Source: Devosia sp. RR2S18 (lineage in GTDB: Bacteria > Pseudomonadota > Alphaproteobacteria > Rhizobiales > Devosiaceae). Taken from it: DNA of 64,000 bases. Numbering within the stretch: the stretch's first letter is position 1; the number at the start of each line of letters is the position of its first letter. The stretch is taken from positions 310,001 through 374,000 of the forward strand of contig NZ_CP126539.1 in the NCBI RefSeq assembly GCF_030177755.1, read 5' to 3'. Of this stretch, positions 54,075-62,230 are shown one piece after another. Under the pieces are notes generated by a model. That model was given only the letters and a program-made list of their open reading frames with translations. It did no database searches and had not been told where the DNA came from. Made by a program: the position numbers and the translations under genes.

Positions 54075-54750
54075 TTTCCTCTTCGCGCTGCCCAGTCCAG
54101 TGACGGTGCCGATTGCCCGCGGCGGGCTGTTTGCGGTCCGGCGCATCTATTGCGTGGGTCGCAACTATGCCGAGCACATCCGCGAGATGGGCAATGACGA
54201 GCGGGAACCGCCATTCTTTTTCGGCAAGCCAGCTGACGCCGTGCTTGTGGGTGGTGCGCCCATGCCCTACCCGCCGCAGACGGCCGACCTGCACCACGAG
54301 GTTGAGCTGGTGGTCGCGATTGGCAAGAACGGCGCAGACATTGCGCCTGAAGATGCCCTTGGCCACGTCTACGGTTACGCGGTTGGGCTGGACATGACGC
54401 GCCGAGATCTGCAGGCCACCGCGAAGAAAACGGGACGTCCATGGGAGATGGCCAAGGGGTTCGACCATTCGGCGCCGATTGGGCTGATCGAACCGGCAAG
54501 CCAGATTGGCCATCCCGAGCGCGGTGAGATCACGCTGTCGGTAAACGGCGCTGAGCGGCAGCGGGGCGATCTGGCCGACCAGATCTGGAACGTATCGGAG
54601 ACCATTGCCCATCTGTCGCGCTTCGTGGCGCTGAAGGCCGGCGATCTTATCATGACCGGGACGCCCGCTGGGGTGAGCGCAGTGGTGCGGGGCGATGTGC
54701 TGGAAGGCACCATCGCTGGCATTGGCTCCGTGCGGACGACAATCGTCTGA
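54067..54750 (+). CDS. Fumarylacetoacetate hydrolase family protein
   Basis: A 227-residue FAH-fold enzyme. [45 protein letters not shown] (metal Glu residues) and [12 protein letters not shown] are typical of FAH/acylpyruvase-type hydrolases. The GTG at 54067 has GAGGA nine bases upstream and overlaps the AKR stop; an ATG at 54049 lies inside that gene. The stop overlaps the helicase start. The reaction is likely hydrolysis or decarboxylation of a beta-keto acid; substrate unknown. Confidence 0.9.
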   Translation: MDDFLFALPSPVTVPIARGGLFAVRRIYCVGRNYAEHIREMGNDEREPPFFFGKPADAVLVGGAPMPYPPQTADLHHEVELVVAIGKNGADIAPEDALGHVYGYAVGLDMTRRDLQATAKKTGRPWEMAKGFDHSAPIGLIEPASQIGHPERGEITLSVNGAERQRGDLADQIWNVSETIAHLSRFVALKAGDLIMTGTPAGVSAVVRGDVLEGTIAGIGSVRTTIV

Positions 54751-55838
54751 TGCCCGTCTGGTCACCGCAACAGGACGAGGCGCTGGTCGCCGTCTCGCGC
54801 TGGCTCAAGGATCGCAATGGCCCGCAGGTATTTCGCCTCTTCGGTTGGGCGGGGACGGGCAAGTCGACCCTGGCGGTGCATCTGGCGCAGGACGTCAAAA
54901 GCGTCAAATATGCCGCGTTCACCGGCAAGGCGGCGCTAGTGATGCGCCGGCGTGGGTGCAAGGGCGCCCAGACCATCCATTCGCTGATCTATACGCTGGT
55001 GAGCGAAAAGGAGGGCGAGCCACGCTTCGTGCTCGATGACGAGTCACCCGCGGCCGACGCCGATCTCATCGTCATCGACGAGGTCTCGATGGTGGACGAG
55101 CAACTCGGCAAGGACCTCCTGTCCTTCGGCACCAAGGTGCTGGTGCTGGGTGACCCGTTCCAACTACCGCCAGTGCAGGGGGCGGGATTTTTTACGGCTG
55201 ACGAGCCGGACGTGATGCTGACCGAAATCCACCGGCAGGCAGCCGACAATCCAATCATTCGCCTTTCCATGGATGTGCGGGAGGGTGGCTATCTCGAGCG
55301 CGGCAGCTATGGGGATTCCCTGGTGGTCAGCCGCGAGAGCGTGGATCGGGATGCGGTGCTGCAGGCCGACCAGGTGCTGGTGGGGCGCAACAAGACACGC
55401 CTGCAATATAACGACCGGCTGCGTGAGCTGCGGGGCCTGCCGTTCCATGAGCCGGTGGTGGGTGACCGCATGGTTTGCCTCCGCAACAATCCGCGCAAGA
55501 AGCTGTTGAATGGGCAGATCTGGATCGTCACCGAGGTGACGCGGCGCAGCAATGGCAAGTTCTCGCTGCTCTTGGCCGACGACGAAGGCAAGGGCGAGAC
55601 GCGCGTCCTCACGCACAAGGCGTTCTTCTCGGGTGAAGAAGACGCCATGAGCTGGCCCGAGCGACGGCAGTTCGACGAGTTCACCTTCGGCTATTGCCTC
55701 ACCGTGCACAAAGCGCAGGGCAGCCAATGGGACAATGTCTATCTGTTCGACGAGAGCTTCGTGTTCCGCGAGGAGCGGGCGCGCTGGCTCTATACCGGCA
55801 TCACCCGCGCGGCCGAGCGGATCACGGTCGTTTCCTAG
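54750..55838 (+). CDS. RecD/Dda-like superfamily-1 helicase
   Basis: A 362-residue AAA/SF1B helicase. Walker A is LFGWAGTGKSTLAVHL, Walker B is LIVIDEVSMVDEQL, VLGDPFQLPPVQG is motif III, and the C-terminal UvrD-C2 motif is TVHKAQGSQWDNVYLFDES. It is a short single-module form, as in phage Dda-like and free-standing RecD2-like helicases, with no N-terminal extension. TGATG overlap couples it to the FAH-family gene; functional link unclear. Confidence 0.9.
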   Translation: MPVWSPQQDEALVAVSRWLKDRNGPQVFRLFGWAGTGKSTLAVHLAQDVKSVKYAAFTGKAALVMRRRGCKGAQTIHSLIYTLVSEKEGEPRFVLDDESPAADADLIVIDEVSMVDEQLGKDLLSFGTKVLVLGDPFQLPPVQGAGFFTADEPDVMLTEIHRQAADNPIIRLSMDVREGGYLERGSYGDSLVVSRESVDRDAVLQADQVLVGRNKTRLQYNDRLRELRGLPFHEPVVGDRMVCLRNNPRKKLLNGQIWIVTEVTRRSNGKFSLLLADDEGKGETRVLTHKAFFSGEEDAMSWPERRQFDEFTFGYCLTVHKAQGSQWDNVYLFDESFVFREERARWLYTGITRAAERITVVS

Positions 55839-56024
55839 GCGGCTAAGGGCGAGGCGGCCATAACAAAGCCAAACTTGACCCATCCGGTCGAGATGGTGAC
55901 ACGCTGCCATGCGCCGAATGGCTAAGCCATTCTATGGAAAGGACTGCTTGCCCCCTGCAGCAGGCTCCGCCATCTTGCCCAGCGCGATCCAATAGTTGCA
56001 GCAGACCCACCCGCCGGAGGCACC

Positions 56025-58625
56025 ATGCATCACGATACCCCCCTGATCACGATGATCGTCGCGGGTTTGGTGCTGGCCTATATCTTCGGCATGGTGGCCA
56101 ATCGGCTGCGCCTGCCGCCGCTGGTTGGCTATTTGCTGGCGGGCGTGCTGGTGGGACCATACACGCCGGGCTTCGTTGCCGACCAGGCGCTGGGCGCCGA
56201 ACTGGCCGAACTGGGGGTGATCCTCCTGATGTTTGGCGTGGGCCTGCACTTTTCACTCAAGGACCTCCTCAGCGTGCGGGCGCTCGCAATCCCGGGGGCG
56301 CTGGTGCAGATCGCCGTCGCCACCCTGCTCGGTGCCGGGCTGGGCACGCTGCTGGGCTGGGGGCTGGGCGCCAGCGTGCTGTTCGGCCTTGCGCTTTCGG
56401 TGGCATCCACCGTCGTGCTGCTTAAAGCACTGCAGGACCGGCGGCTGATCGAGACGGAGCGCGGCCGTATCGCGGTTGGTTGGCTTATCGTTGAAGACCT
56501 CGCCATGGTGCTGGCGCTGGTGCTGGTGCCGGCTTTTGCGAGCTCCGCAGGCAGTGTCGCTGGAATCCACGACCCCTTTGTCTCGTTCGTCGAACGCGTG
56601 CTGCGGACAGATGTGGGGCTGTGGGGCGCGTTGGCGCTGACGCTGCTCAAGCTAGCCGCCTTTGCGGGCTTCATGATGATCGTGGGCCGCAGAGCCATCC
56701 CCTGGGCGTTGCACATTACGGCCCATACCGGCTCGCGCGAACTCTTCCGTTTGGCGGTGCTGGCGATCGCGCTGGGCGTGGCGCTCGGCTCGGCCGTGCT
56801 CTTTGGGGTGTCACTGGCGTTGGGCGCGTTCTTTGCCGGCATGATCCTGAGCGAAAGCGAGCTTAGCCATCGGGCGGCGCAGGAAACGCTGCCGCTGCGG
56901 GACGCCTTTGCGGTGCTGTTCTTCGTGTCGGTCGGCATGCTGTTCAACCCGGCCATCCTCGTCACCGATCCGCTGCCGGTCCTGGCGACTGTCTTCATCA
57001 TCGTGGTGGGCAAGTCGCTCGCCGCCTTCGGCATCGTCCTCCTGTTCCGCCGCCCAGCGGGAACGGCCCTCACCATCTCCGCCTCCCTGGCGCAGATCGG
57101 CGAATTCTCCTTTATCCTGGCGAGCATGGGCGTTGCGCTGGCGATCTTTCCGCCAGCGGCGCAGGACCTGATCGTGGCCGGCGCGCTGATCTCGATCGTG
57201 CTCAATCCGGCGGTGTTCTGGGCAGCCGAACTGTTGCGGCCCCATGTGGAAGCCCGGGTGGCGCAGAGCCGGGCCGCACAGATGGAGCGGGACGGGGTGA
57301 TCGAACCACCCATGACTGCCGCGGATGGGCCGGCACCTTCAGGGCCGCTGACGAGTGATGCACCCACCAACCCCGACTCCGTTCTCGGCGAAGACGAGGT
57401 GGCTGAACCGACCGAGCAGAAGGACCACACGGTGTTGGTGGGTTATGGACGGGTTGGCAGCGTGGTGGGCCAAGGCCTGCACTCCGCCAATAGTCCCGTC
57501 GTCGTCATCGAAGACTCCGACCATTCTATTGCCGCTGCCCGCGAGGCAGGGCTGGAAGTGGTAGTTGGCAACGCGGCAAGTGCCGAGGTGCTCAATCTCG
57601 CCAACGTGGCGGGAGCGCGAACGCTTCTTATCGCCATCCCTGACGGTTTCGAAGCGGGCAGCGTCTGCGAGCAGGGCCGCAAGCTGGGACCCGCCGTCCG
57701 CATCATCGCGCGGGCGCATTCGACCGACGAAGAGACGCATCTTCGTAGCCTGGGCGCTGACGTCGTCATCATGGGTGAGCGGGAAATTGGCCTGGGCATG
57801 CTGGCCTGGCTGCGCGGGGAGCGAAACGGAAACCGTCCGGAGGGAGATGCTCCCGCTGAACCCAAGCTACCGGTGAGCGATAACCTGCTGGCGCGTGCTG
57901 CCGTTGCTGTGCCCGCCCATGGTGAGCCCGTCAGCGCCGCCATGCTGGCCAAACCCCAAACGCCAGAAGATAATCTGGGCCTGGCGCAGAGCGATGGCAC
58001 GGAGCCTCCGCTTGCTCCCGTTGCCCAGGAGCCCACAGTTCCCGATGGCGCGGCTGCGCCGGCGATGGACACGATTGCCATAGAAAGCCTGGCTGAGCCC
58101 ACCGATGCTGAAGCTCCAGTGGCGCTGCACGATGCGGACGAGCCTAGGGTGGAGTTGGAAGACGCCGAGCAGCCGAAAACTTCGGCCGTGGGGGTCCTCG
58201 AACCCGATGAACCCTGGATGGAAGCGCCCGAGACGGACCAAGATGCCGAGGGCGGGGTCTCAGACACGATCGAAGTGGTCGAGGCGCCCGTCCTTGAGGC
58301 CGATCGAGGCGAGAGCACACCACCGGAGGAGGGTGAGCCCACGGAAGTCGAGACAGCGACTCCGCCGGCGGAGTTGGTCGAGGTGACGCAGCCGGGCGAT
58401 GAAATCCCCGCCGCAGATGAAGGCACTGAAACGGCGGCGCCAGTTCCGCTGGAAGATGAGCAGCCCACCGCGGCGGCCGAGGCGGCAGAGCCCCAGTCAC
58501 CCCTCGATGAACCTGGCCTGGATGGTCCGGAGCAAGATGCCGGGGAGCAGAGTGCCGAGGAGCCTGGCGAAGAGGCGAACGGCGAGAGCGCCGCGCCACC
58601 GGTATTGCCCGAGCGGAAAGACTAG
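56025..58625 (+). CDS. CPA2-family cation:proton antiporter with TrkA-N and acidic tail
   Basis: An 866-residue protein. The N-terminal ~400 residues form a Kef/YbaL-type exchanger with about twelve helices (LVGYLLAGVLVGPYTPGF; LMFGVGLHFSLKDL; VASTVVLLKALQDR). A TrkA-N NAD-binding domain follows (HTVLVGYGRVGSVVGQGL). The last ~230 residues are unlike the family: Glu/Pro/Ala/Asp-rich, low complexity, predicted disordered. It probably exports K+ or Na+ for H+. The tail is unexplained and may regulate or tether it. Confidence 0.9.
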   Translation: MHHDTPLITMIVAGLVLAYIFGMVANRLRLPPLVGYLLAGVLVGPYTPGFVADQALGAELAELGVILLMFGVGLHFSLKDLLSVRALAIPGALVQIAVATLLGAGLGTLLGWGLGASVLFGLALSVASTVVLLKALQDRRLIETERGRIAVGWLIVEDLAMVLALVLVPAFASSAGSVAGIHDPFVSFVERVLRTDVGLWGALALTLLKLAAFAGFMMIVGRRAIPWALHITAHTGSRELFRLAVLAIALGVALGSAVLFGVSLALGAFFAGMILSESELSHRAAQETLPLRDAFAVLFFVSVGMLFNPAILVTDPLPVLATVFIIVVGKSLAAFGIVLLFRRPAGTALTISASLAQIGEFSFILASMGVALAIFPPAAQDLIVAGALISIVLNPAVFWAAELLRPHVEARVAQSRAAQMERDGVIEPPMTAADGPAPSGPLTSDAPTNPDSVLGEDEVAEPTEQKDHTVLVGYGRVGSVVGQGLHSANSPVVVIEDSDHSIAAAREAGLEVVVGNAASAEVLNLANVAGARTLLIAIPDGFEAGSVCEQGRKLGPAVRIIARAHSTDEETHLRSLGADVVIMGEREIGLGMLAWLRGERNGNRPEGDAPAEPKLPVSDNLLARAAVAVPAHGEPVSAAMLAKPQTPEDNLGLAQSDGTEPPLAPVAQEPTVPDGAAAPAMDTIAIESLAEPTDAEAPVALHDADEPRVELEDAEQPKTSAVGVLEPDEPWMEAPETDQDAEGGVSDTIEVVEAPVLEADRGESTPPEEGEPTEVETATPPAELVEVTQPGDEIPAADEGTETAAPVPLEDEQPTAAAEAAEPQSPLDEPGLDGPEQDAGEQSAEEPGEEANGESAAPPVLPERKD

Positions 58626-58637
58626 CGGCGAAAGGGG

Positions 58638-59075
58638 ATGATCTCACAAAAGGCCAAATATGCGCTGCGGGCGCTGGTTTCTCTGGCCCGGATCGGGCGA
58701 GGCGAAACCATGATGATCGGCGAGATCTCCCGGACCCAGGCTATCCCCAAGAAGTTCCTCGAGCAGATTTTACTCGAGCTCAAGCGGGCTGGCTATGTGG
58801 GCAGTCGTCGGGGACGGGCCGGGGGTTATGAACTGGTGGTGGCGCCCGAGCACATCATGTATGGCGAGGTGCTGCGCCTGATCGACGGCCCGATTGCGCC
58901 GCTGCCCTGCCTTTCAAAGATCGCCTATCGCAAGTGCGAAGACTGTAAGGACGAGGCCGCCTGCGAAATCCGCCATGTGTTCGAGCGCGTGACGCTAGCG
59001 ACGCGGGCCGTGTTGGACCGCACGAGCCTGGCTGACTCGCTTCATCTCGAAGACCTGCCGGTGGATGCTGCCTGA
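58638..59075 (+). CDS. Rrf2-family transcriptional regulator
   Basis: A 145-residue winged-helix regulator. MISQKAKYALRALVSLARIG opens the Rrf2 domain, and the four cysteines C91, C100, C103 and C109 lie in PLPCLSKIAYRKCEDCKDEAAC, the position of the Fe-S ligands in IscR/RirA-type sensors, with one more than the usual three. It starts 12 bases after the antiporter and probably shares its transcript. The signal (Fe, redox, cysteine) is not determinable here. Confidence 0.9.
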   Translation: MISQKAKYALRALVSLARIGRGETMMIGEISRTQAIPKKFLEQILLELKRAGYVGSRRGRAGGYELVVAPEHIMYGEVLRLIDGPIAPLPCLSKIAYRKCEDCKDEAACEIRHVFERVTLATRAVLDRTSLADSLHLEDLPVDAA

Positions 59076-59083
59076 CCGCGCCC

Positions 59084-59290
59084 TTAGCGTCCGCCGACAA
59101 AGGCGAAGAAGGTGTCGGCCAAATTATCCAAGAGGACAGGATTGGTCCAGAGCACCAGGCCAGCAAGAACAATCGCGCACACCAGCACCAGCCCGAAAAC
59201 CTTCTTGACCAGCGAAAACACCATCCAGGCGATCAGCAGGGCGGCAAAGCCCAGGCCGATCAGCAGGTAGTTGTCGGTTATGATTGGCAC
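59084..59290 (-). CDS. Small two-helix membrane protein
   Basis: A 68-residue protein with two hydrophobic stretches (YLLIGLGFAALLIAWMVFSLV and VFGLVLVCAIVLAGLVLW) and a short polar end. Family not recognised. ATG 59290 immediately follows the purU stop on the minus strand, so it is probably translated from the purU transcript. No ribosome-binding evidence beyond position; the clean hydrophobic pattern supports it being real. Confidence 0.6.
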   Translation of the reverse strand: MPIITDNYLLIGLGFAALLIAWMVFSLVKKVFGLVLVCAIVLAGLVLWTNPVLLDNLADTFFAFVGGR

Positions 59291-60145
59291 CTAGCCGAAG
59301 ACCACCGTCTTGCGGCCATTGAGCATGACGCGGCTTTCCAGATGCAGTTTGACCGCGCGGGCCAGCACGCGGCTTTCAATGTCGCGGCCCGCGGCAACCA
59401 GATCGTCGGGGCTCATGGCATGGGTCACCCTGGCGGTCTCCTGCTCGATGATAGGGCCTTCATCAAGATCGGGTGTCACGTAATGGGCGGTCGCGCCGAT
59501 GATCTTGACGCCGCGCTCATGGGCCTGGTGGTAGGGCTTGGCTCCTTTGAAGCTGGGCAGGAAGGAGTGGTGAATGTTGATCACCCGCCCGAAAAGACGC
59601 GTGGAGAGATTGTCCGACAGCACCTGCATGTAGCGAGCCAAGACGACAAGGTCGGCGCCGGTCTCCTTGACGATCGCCATGACCTGCTCTTCTTGCTGCG
59701 CCTTGGTGGTCGGCGTCACGGGCAGGAGGTGGAAGGGAATGCCGGCATCCTCGGCAATCTTTCTGGCCGCGTCATGGTTGGAGATGACGGCGGCGACTTC
59801 TGCGTCGAGCCAACCCACGCGGATCTGGTAGAGCAGGTGCAGCAGCGTGTGATCGAACTTTGAGACCATGATAATGATGCGCTTCTTGCGCGCCTCCTCA
59901 ACCAGGGTGGTCTTCATGGAGAACCGCTCAATTGGGGACTTCAGTGCGCGTTCGAGGGCGTCGCGGCCGGCGCCTTGTGGGGCAGCAAAGGCGAGGCGCA
60001 TGAAAAAGCGGCCGGTCTCGCGATCCCAGAACTGGTTGGATTCAGCGATGTTGGCATTGAGCGCCGCCAGTTCCGTTGTGACGGCGGCGACGATGCCGGG
60101 GCGGTCTTCGCAGGACAGGGTGAGGACGAAATTGGCCGAGGACAT
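59291..60145 (-). CDS. purU: Formyltetrahydrofolate deformylase
   Basis: A 284-residue enzyme that hydrolyses 10-formyl-THF to formate and THF. An N-terminal ACT domain (FVLTLSCEDRPGIVAAVTTELAALNANI) is followed by a formyltransferase-like domain with VINIHHSFLPSFKGAKPYHQAHERGVKIIGATAHYVTPDLDEGPII, containing the catalytic Asn-His-Asp set. ATG 60145 is preferred to an in-frame start at 60205 that lies over the terminator. A small membrane protein gene abuts it downstream. Confidence 0.96.
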   Translation of the reverse strand: MSSANFVLTLSCEDRPGIVAAVTTELAALNANIAESNQFWDRETGRFFMRLAFAAPQGAGRDALERALKSPIERFSMKTTLVEEARKKRIIIMVSKFDHTLLHLLYQIRVGWLDAEVAAVISNHDAARKIAEDAGIPFHLLPVTPTTKAQQEEQVMAIVKETGADLVVLARYMQVLSDNLSTRLFGRVINIHHSFLPSFKGAKPYHQAHERGVKIIGATAHYVTPDLDEGPIIEQETARVTHAMSPDDLVAAGRDIESRVLARAVKLHLESRVMLNGRKTVVFG

Positions 60146-60207
60146 GAAGCACTCCGGAAAACTGGGCTTCGGTATCAATGGCTTGGCCCCTTCCGTCAAG
60201 GGCAAGC

Positions 60208-60235
60208 AAAAAGGGCTGCCCGATGGACAGCCCTT
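60208..60235 (-). terminator. Intrinsic terminator after the small peptide / pot operon
   Basis: AAGGGCTG (60211-60218) pairs with CAGCCCTT (60228-60235), extended by inner C-G pairs, and on the minus strand the stem is followed by TTTTT. It separates the pot operon and the peptide ORF from purU. Confidence 0.85.
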
Positions 60236-60277
60236 CCTGAGTTTCTTGGGCCCTGGAAGGCCGAAGGAGGTCGGTGT

Positions 60278-60352
60278 CTAGGCGGACACCTCCGCAGTTA
60301 CAGACACCTGAAATCCAAAACCTTCTTCGAGAGCCGAAATCTCATAAGACAC
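60278..60352 (-). CDS. 24-residue peptide gene with near-perfect Shine-Dalgarno
   Basis: GTG 60352 begins 24 codons ending at TAG 60278. The peptide is acidic in the middle (ALEEGFGF) and beta-prone at the end (QVSVTAEVSA). Upstream on the minus strand AGGAGG (60365-60360) lies seven bases from the start, within a 14-base exact complement of the 16S rRNA 3' tail (60354-60367). An intrinsic terminator follows 43 bases after the stop. No family is recognised. Whether it is a translated leader, a regulatory peptide or a modified-peptide precursor cannot be told from sequence. Confidence 0.5.
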   Translation of the reverse strand: MSYEISALEEGFGFQVSVTAEVSA

Positions 60353-60468
60353 TGGATCACCTCCTTTGCATTCGTTGAACATGGAGGGAGCATGAACCCC
60401 TTCGTCCCTGCTGTCTAGTCACCGTTTTCTGAACGAAGATGAACAGAACTTGAGTGCTGATGAACGGC

Positions 60469-61278
60469 TTACACCCGCGCCTTTTTGGGGCGCGAGCGCA
60501 GTTGGACGATGGTGGCCGCGAAAACGCCGAGGGCCACAAAGCCGATGATGATGGTGGCCAGCGCATTGACATCGGGCGAAACACCCAGGCGGACCTTGGA
60601 GAAGATCACCATGGGCAGGGTGGACGAGCCCGGGCCCGAGACGAAGCTGGCGATCACGAGATCATCGAGCGAGAGGGTGAAGCCCAGGAGCCAACCCGAG
60701 ACAAGGGCGGGTGCGATGATGGGCAAGGTGATGTCGAAAAAGACGCGGACGGGGGTAGCCCCCAGATCCTGCGCGGCTTCTTCGAGACTGCCATCGAAAT
60801 CGGCGAGGCGCGACTGCACGACGACTGTCACATAGGCCATGCAGAAGGTGGTGTGCGCGATGATGATTGTGACCATGCCGCGGCCCGAAGGCCAGCCCAG
60901 GGTTGCCTCCATCGCCACAAAGAGCAGCAGCAGCGCCAGGCCGGTGATCACATCGGGCATGACCAGCGGGGCGGCCACGGTGCCCGCCAGCACCGTGCGA
61001 CCGCGGAAGCGGCGAAAGCGGACCAGTGCTACGGCGCACAGTGTGCCGAGCACGAGCGCGATGGACGCGCTGAAAAACGCGATCTGCAGGCTTCGCCAGG
61101 CTGCGTCCAGCAGTTGCTGGTCCTGCAGAAGCTGGCCGTACCATTTGGTCGAAAAGCCGGACCAGACGGTGACCAGATTGCTTTCGTTGAAGGAGAAGAT
61201 GACCAGCGACACAATCGGCGCGTAGAGGAACGCGAAGCCGAGTGCTGCCGCAATGGGGAGGAACCAGCCGCGCCGCAT
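60469..61278 (-). CDS. potC: Polyamine ABC transporter permease (PotC/PotI type)
   Basis: A 269-residue inner-membrane permease with six helices. The EAA-loop motif is SLEEAAQDLGATPVRVFFDITLPIIAPALVSGWLLGFTLSLDD, typical of spermidine/putrescine permeases. ATG 61278 begins the hydrophilic start and first helix; a longer in-frame start at 61341 would lie within potB. It lies one base after potB and is the last transporter gene, followed by the peptide ORF and terminator. Confidence 0.93.
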   Translation of the reverse strand: MRRGWFLPIAAALGFAFLYAPIVSLVIFSFNESNLVTVWSGFSTKWYGQLLQDQQLLDAAWRSLQIAFFSASIALVLGTLCAVALVRFRRFRGRTVLAGTVAAPLVMPDVITGLALLLLFVAMEATLGWPSGRGMVTIIIAHTTFCMAYVTVVVQSRLADFDGSLEEAAQDLGATPVRVFFDITLPIIAPALVSGWLLGFTLSLDDLVIASFVSGPGSSTLPMVIFSKVRLGVSPDVNALATIIIGFVALGVFAATIVQLRSRPKKARV

Positions 61279-61279
61279 C

Positions 61280-62230
61280 TTAACGCTCCACCACGGCGTC
61301 TTGTGCCCGCTGCAGCAGCATGATGGGCACCACGACGACAATCAGCATGGCGATAGCGACGGCGGCGGCGCGCGGCCAATTGGTGTTGGCAAAGAACTCG
61401 TCCCACAGCACACGGCCGATCATCAGGGTAGAAGGGCCGCCCAGGAGCGAGGGAATGACGAACTCGCCGATAGCCGGGATGAAGACCAGCATGGAGCCGG
61501 CAATGATGCCGGGCATGGAGAGCGGCAGGGTTACCGAGAGGAAGGTGCGCACGGGCCTAGCGCCCAGATCGGCCGAGGCCTCGAGAAGCGAACCGTCGAG
61601 CTTCACCAGATTGGTGTAGAGCGGCAGGATCATGAAGGGGAGATAGGTGTAGACGATGCCGACATAGACGGCGAAATCGGTCTGCATCATCACCAAGGGC
61701 TCGACGCCGAAGAGGCCGAGGAACTGGTTGATGACGCCGTTGCCGCGCATGAAGCCGCTGAGGGCATAGACGCGCAGAAGGAACGAGGTCCAGAACGGCA
61801 GGATAACCAGCATGAGCAGAATGTTGCGCCAGCGATCGGGCGAGCGCGCGATGGCATAGGCCATGGGATAGCCAATGCACAGCGTGATGATGGTGGAGAT
61901 CAGCGCGATGCGGATCGAAGAGAGATAGGCGGCGACATAGAGGCTGTCGGTGAACAGCAGGATGTAGTTGTTGAGGTGCAGGGTAAGCTGCACCGTGCCT
62001 TCCTCGGTAGTGAGGAGGGGCGTGTAAGGGGGGCGGCCGAACTGCTTAAGGGTCAGGGAAATGCCGAAGACCACGGCAAGCGGCACCAGAAAGAAGATCG
62101 CCAACCACAGCGCCGGCGCGGCGATGACCAGCGCCTTGCCGGAGAGACCAATGGCCGTAAGCCCGCGCTCGACCATGTTCCAGGGGCGGCGACGCGGTGG
62201 CGCGGGGTGTTCGGCGTCGAAACTGCTCAT
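61280..62230 (-). CDS. potB: Polyamine ABC transporter permease (PotB/PotH type)
   Basis: A 316-residue permease with six helices and a ~40-residue hydrophilic start. The EAA-loop is SLLEASADLGARPVRTFLSVTLPLSMPGIIAGSMLVFIPAIGEFVIPSLLGG, as in PotB/PotH. ATG 62230 overlaps the potA stop (ATGA), coupling the two. With PotC it forms the membrane channel. Confidence 0.94.
   Translation of the reverse strand: MSSFDAEHPAPPRRRPWNMVERGLTAIGLSGKALVIAAPALWLAIFFLVPLAVVFGISLTLKQFGRPPYTPLLTTEEGTVQLTLHLNNYILLFTDSLYVAAYLSSIRIALISTIITLCIGYPMAYAIARSPDRWRNILLMLVILPFWTSFLLRVYALSGFMRGNGVINQFLGLFGVEPLVMMQTDFAVYVGIVYTYLPFMILPLYTNLVKLDGSLLEASADLGARPVRTFLSVTLPLSMPGIIAGSMLVFIPAIGEFVIPSLLGGPSTLMIGRVLWDEFFANTNWPRAAAVAIAMLIVVVVPIMLLQRAQDAVVER

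Noticed and set aside
60354..60367. Exact copy of the 16S rRNA 3' terminus on the plus strand
   Set aside because: Only 14 bases match and no other 16S sequence is near. Its position as a ribosome site for the minus-strand peptide explains it better than a broken rRNA.
60392..60418. Eight-codon plus-strand ORF (MNPFVPAV) after GGAGGGAGC
   Set aside because: Too short, with no downstream gene on that strand; chance is likely.
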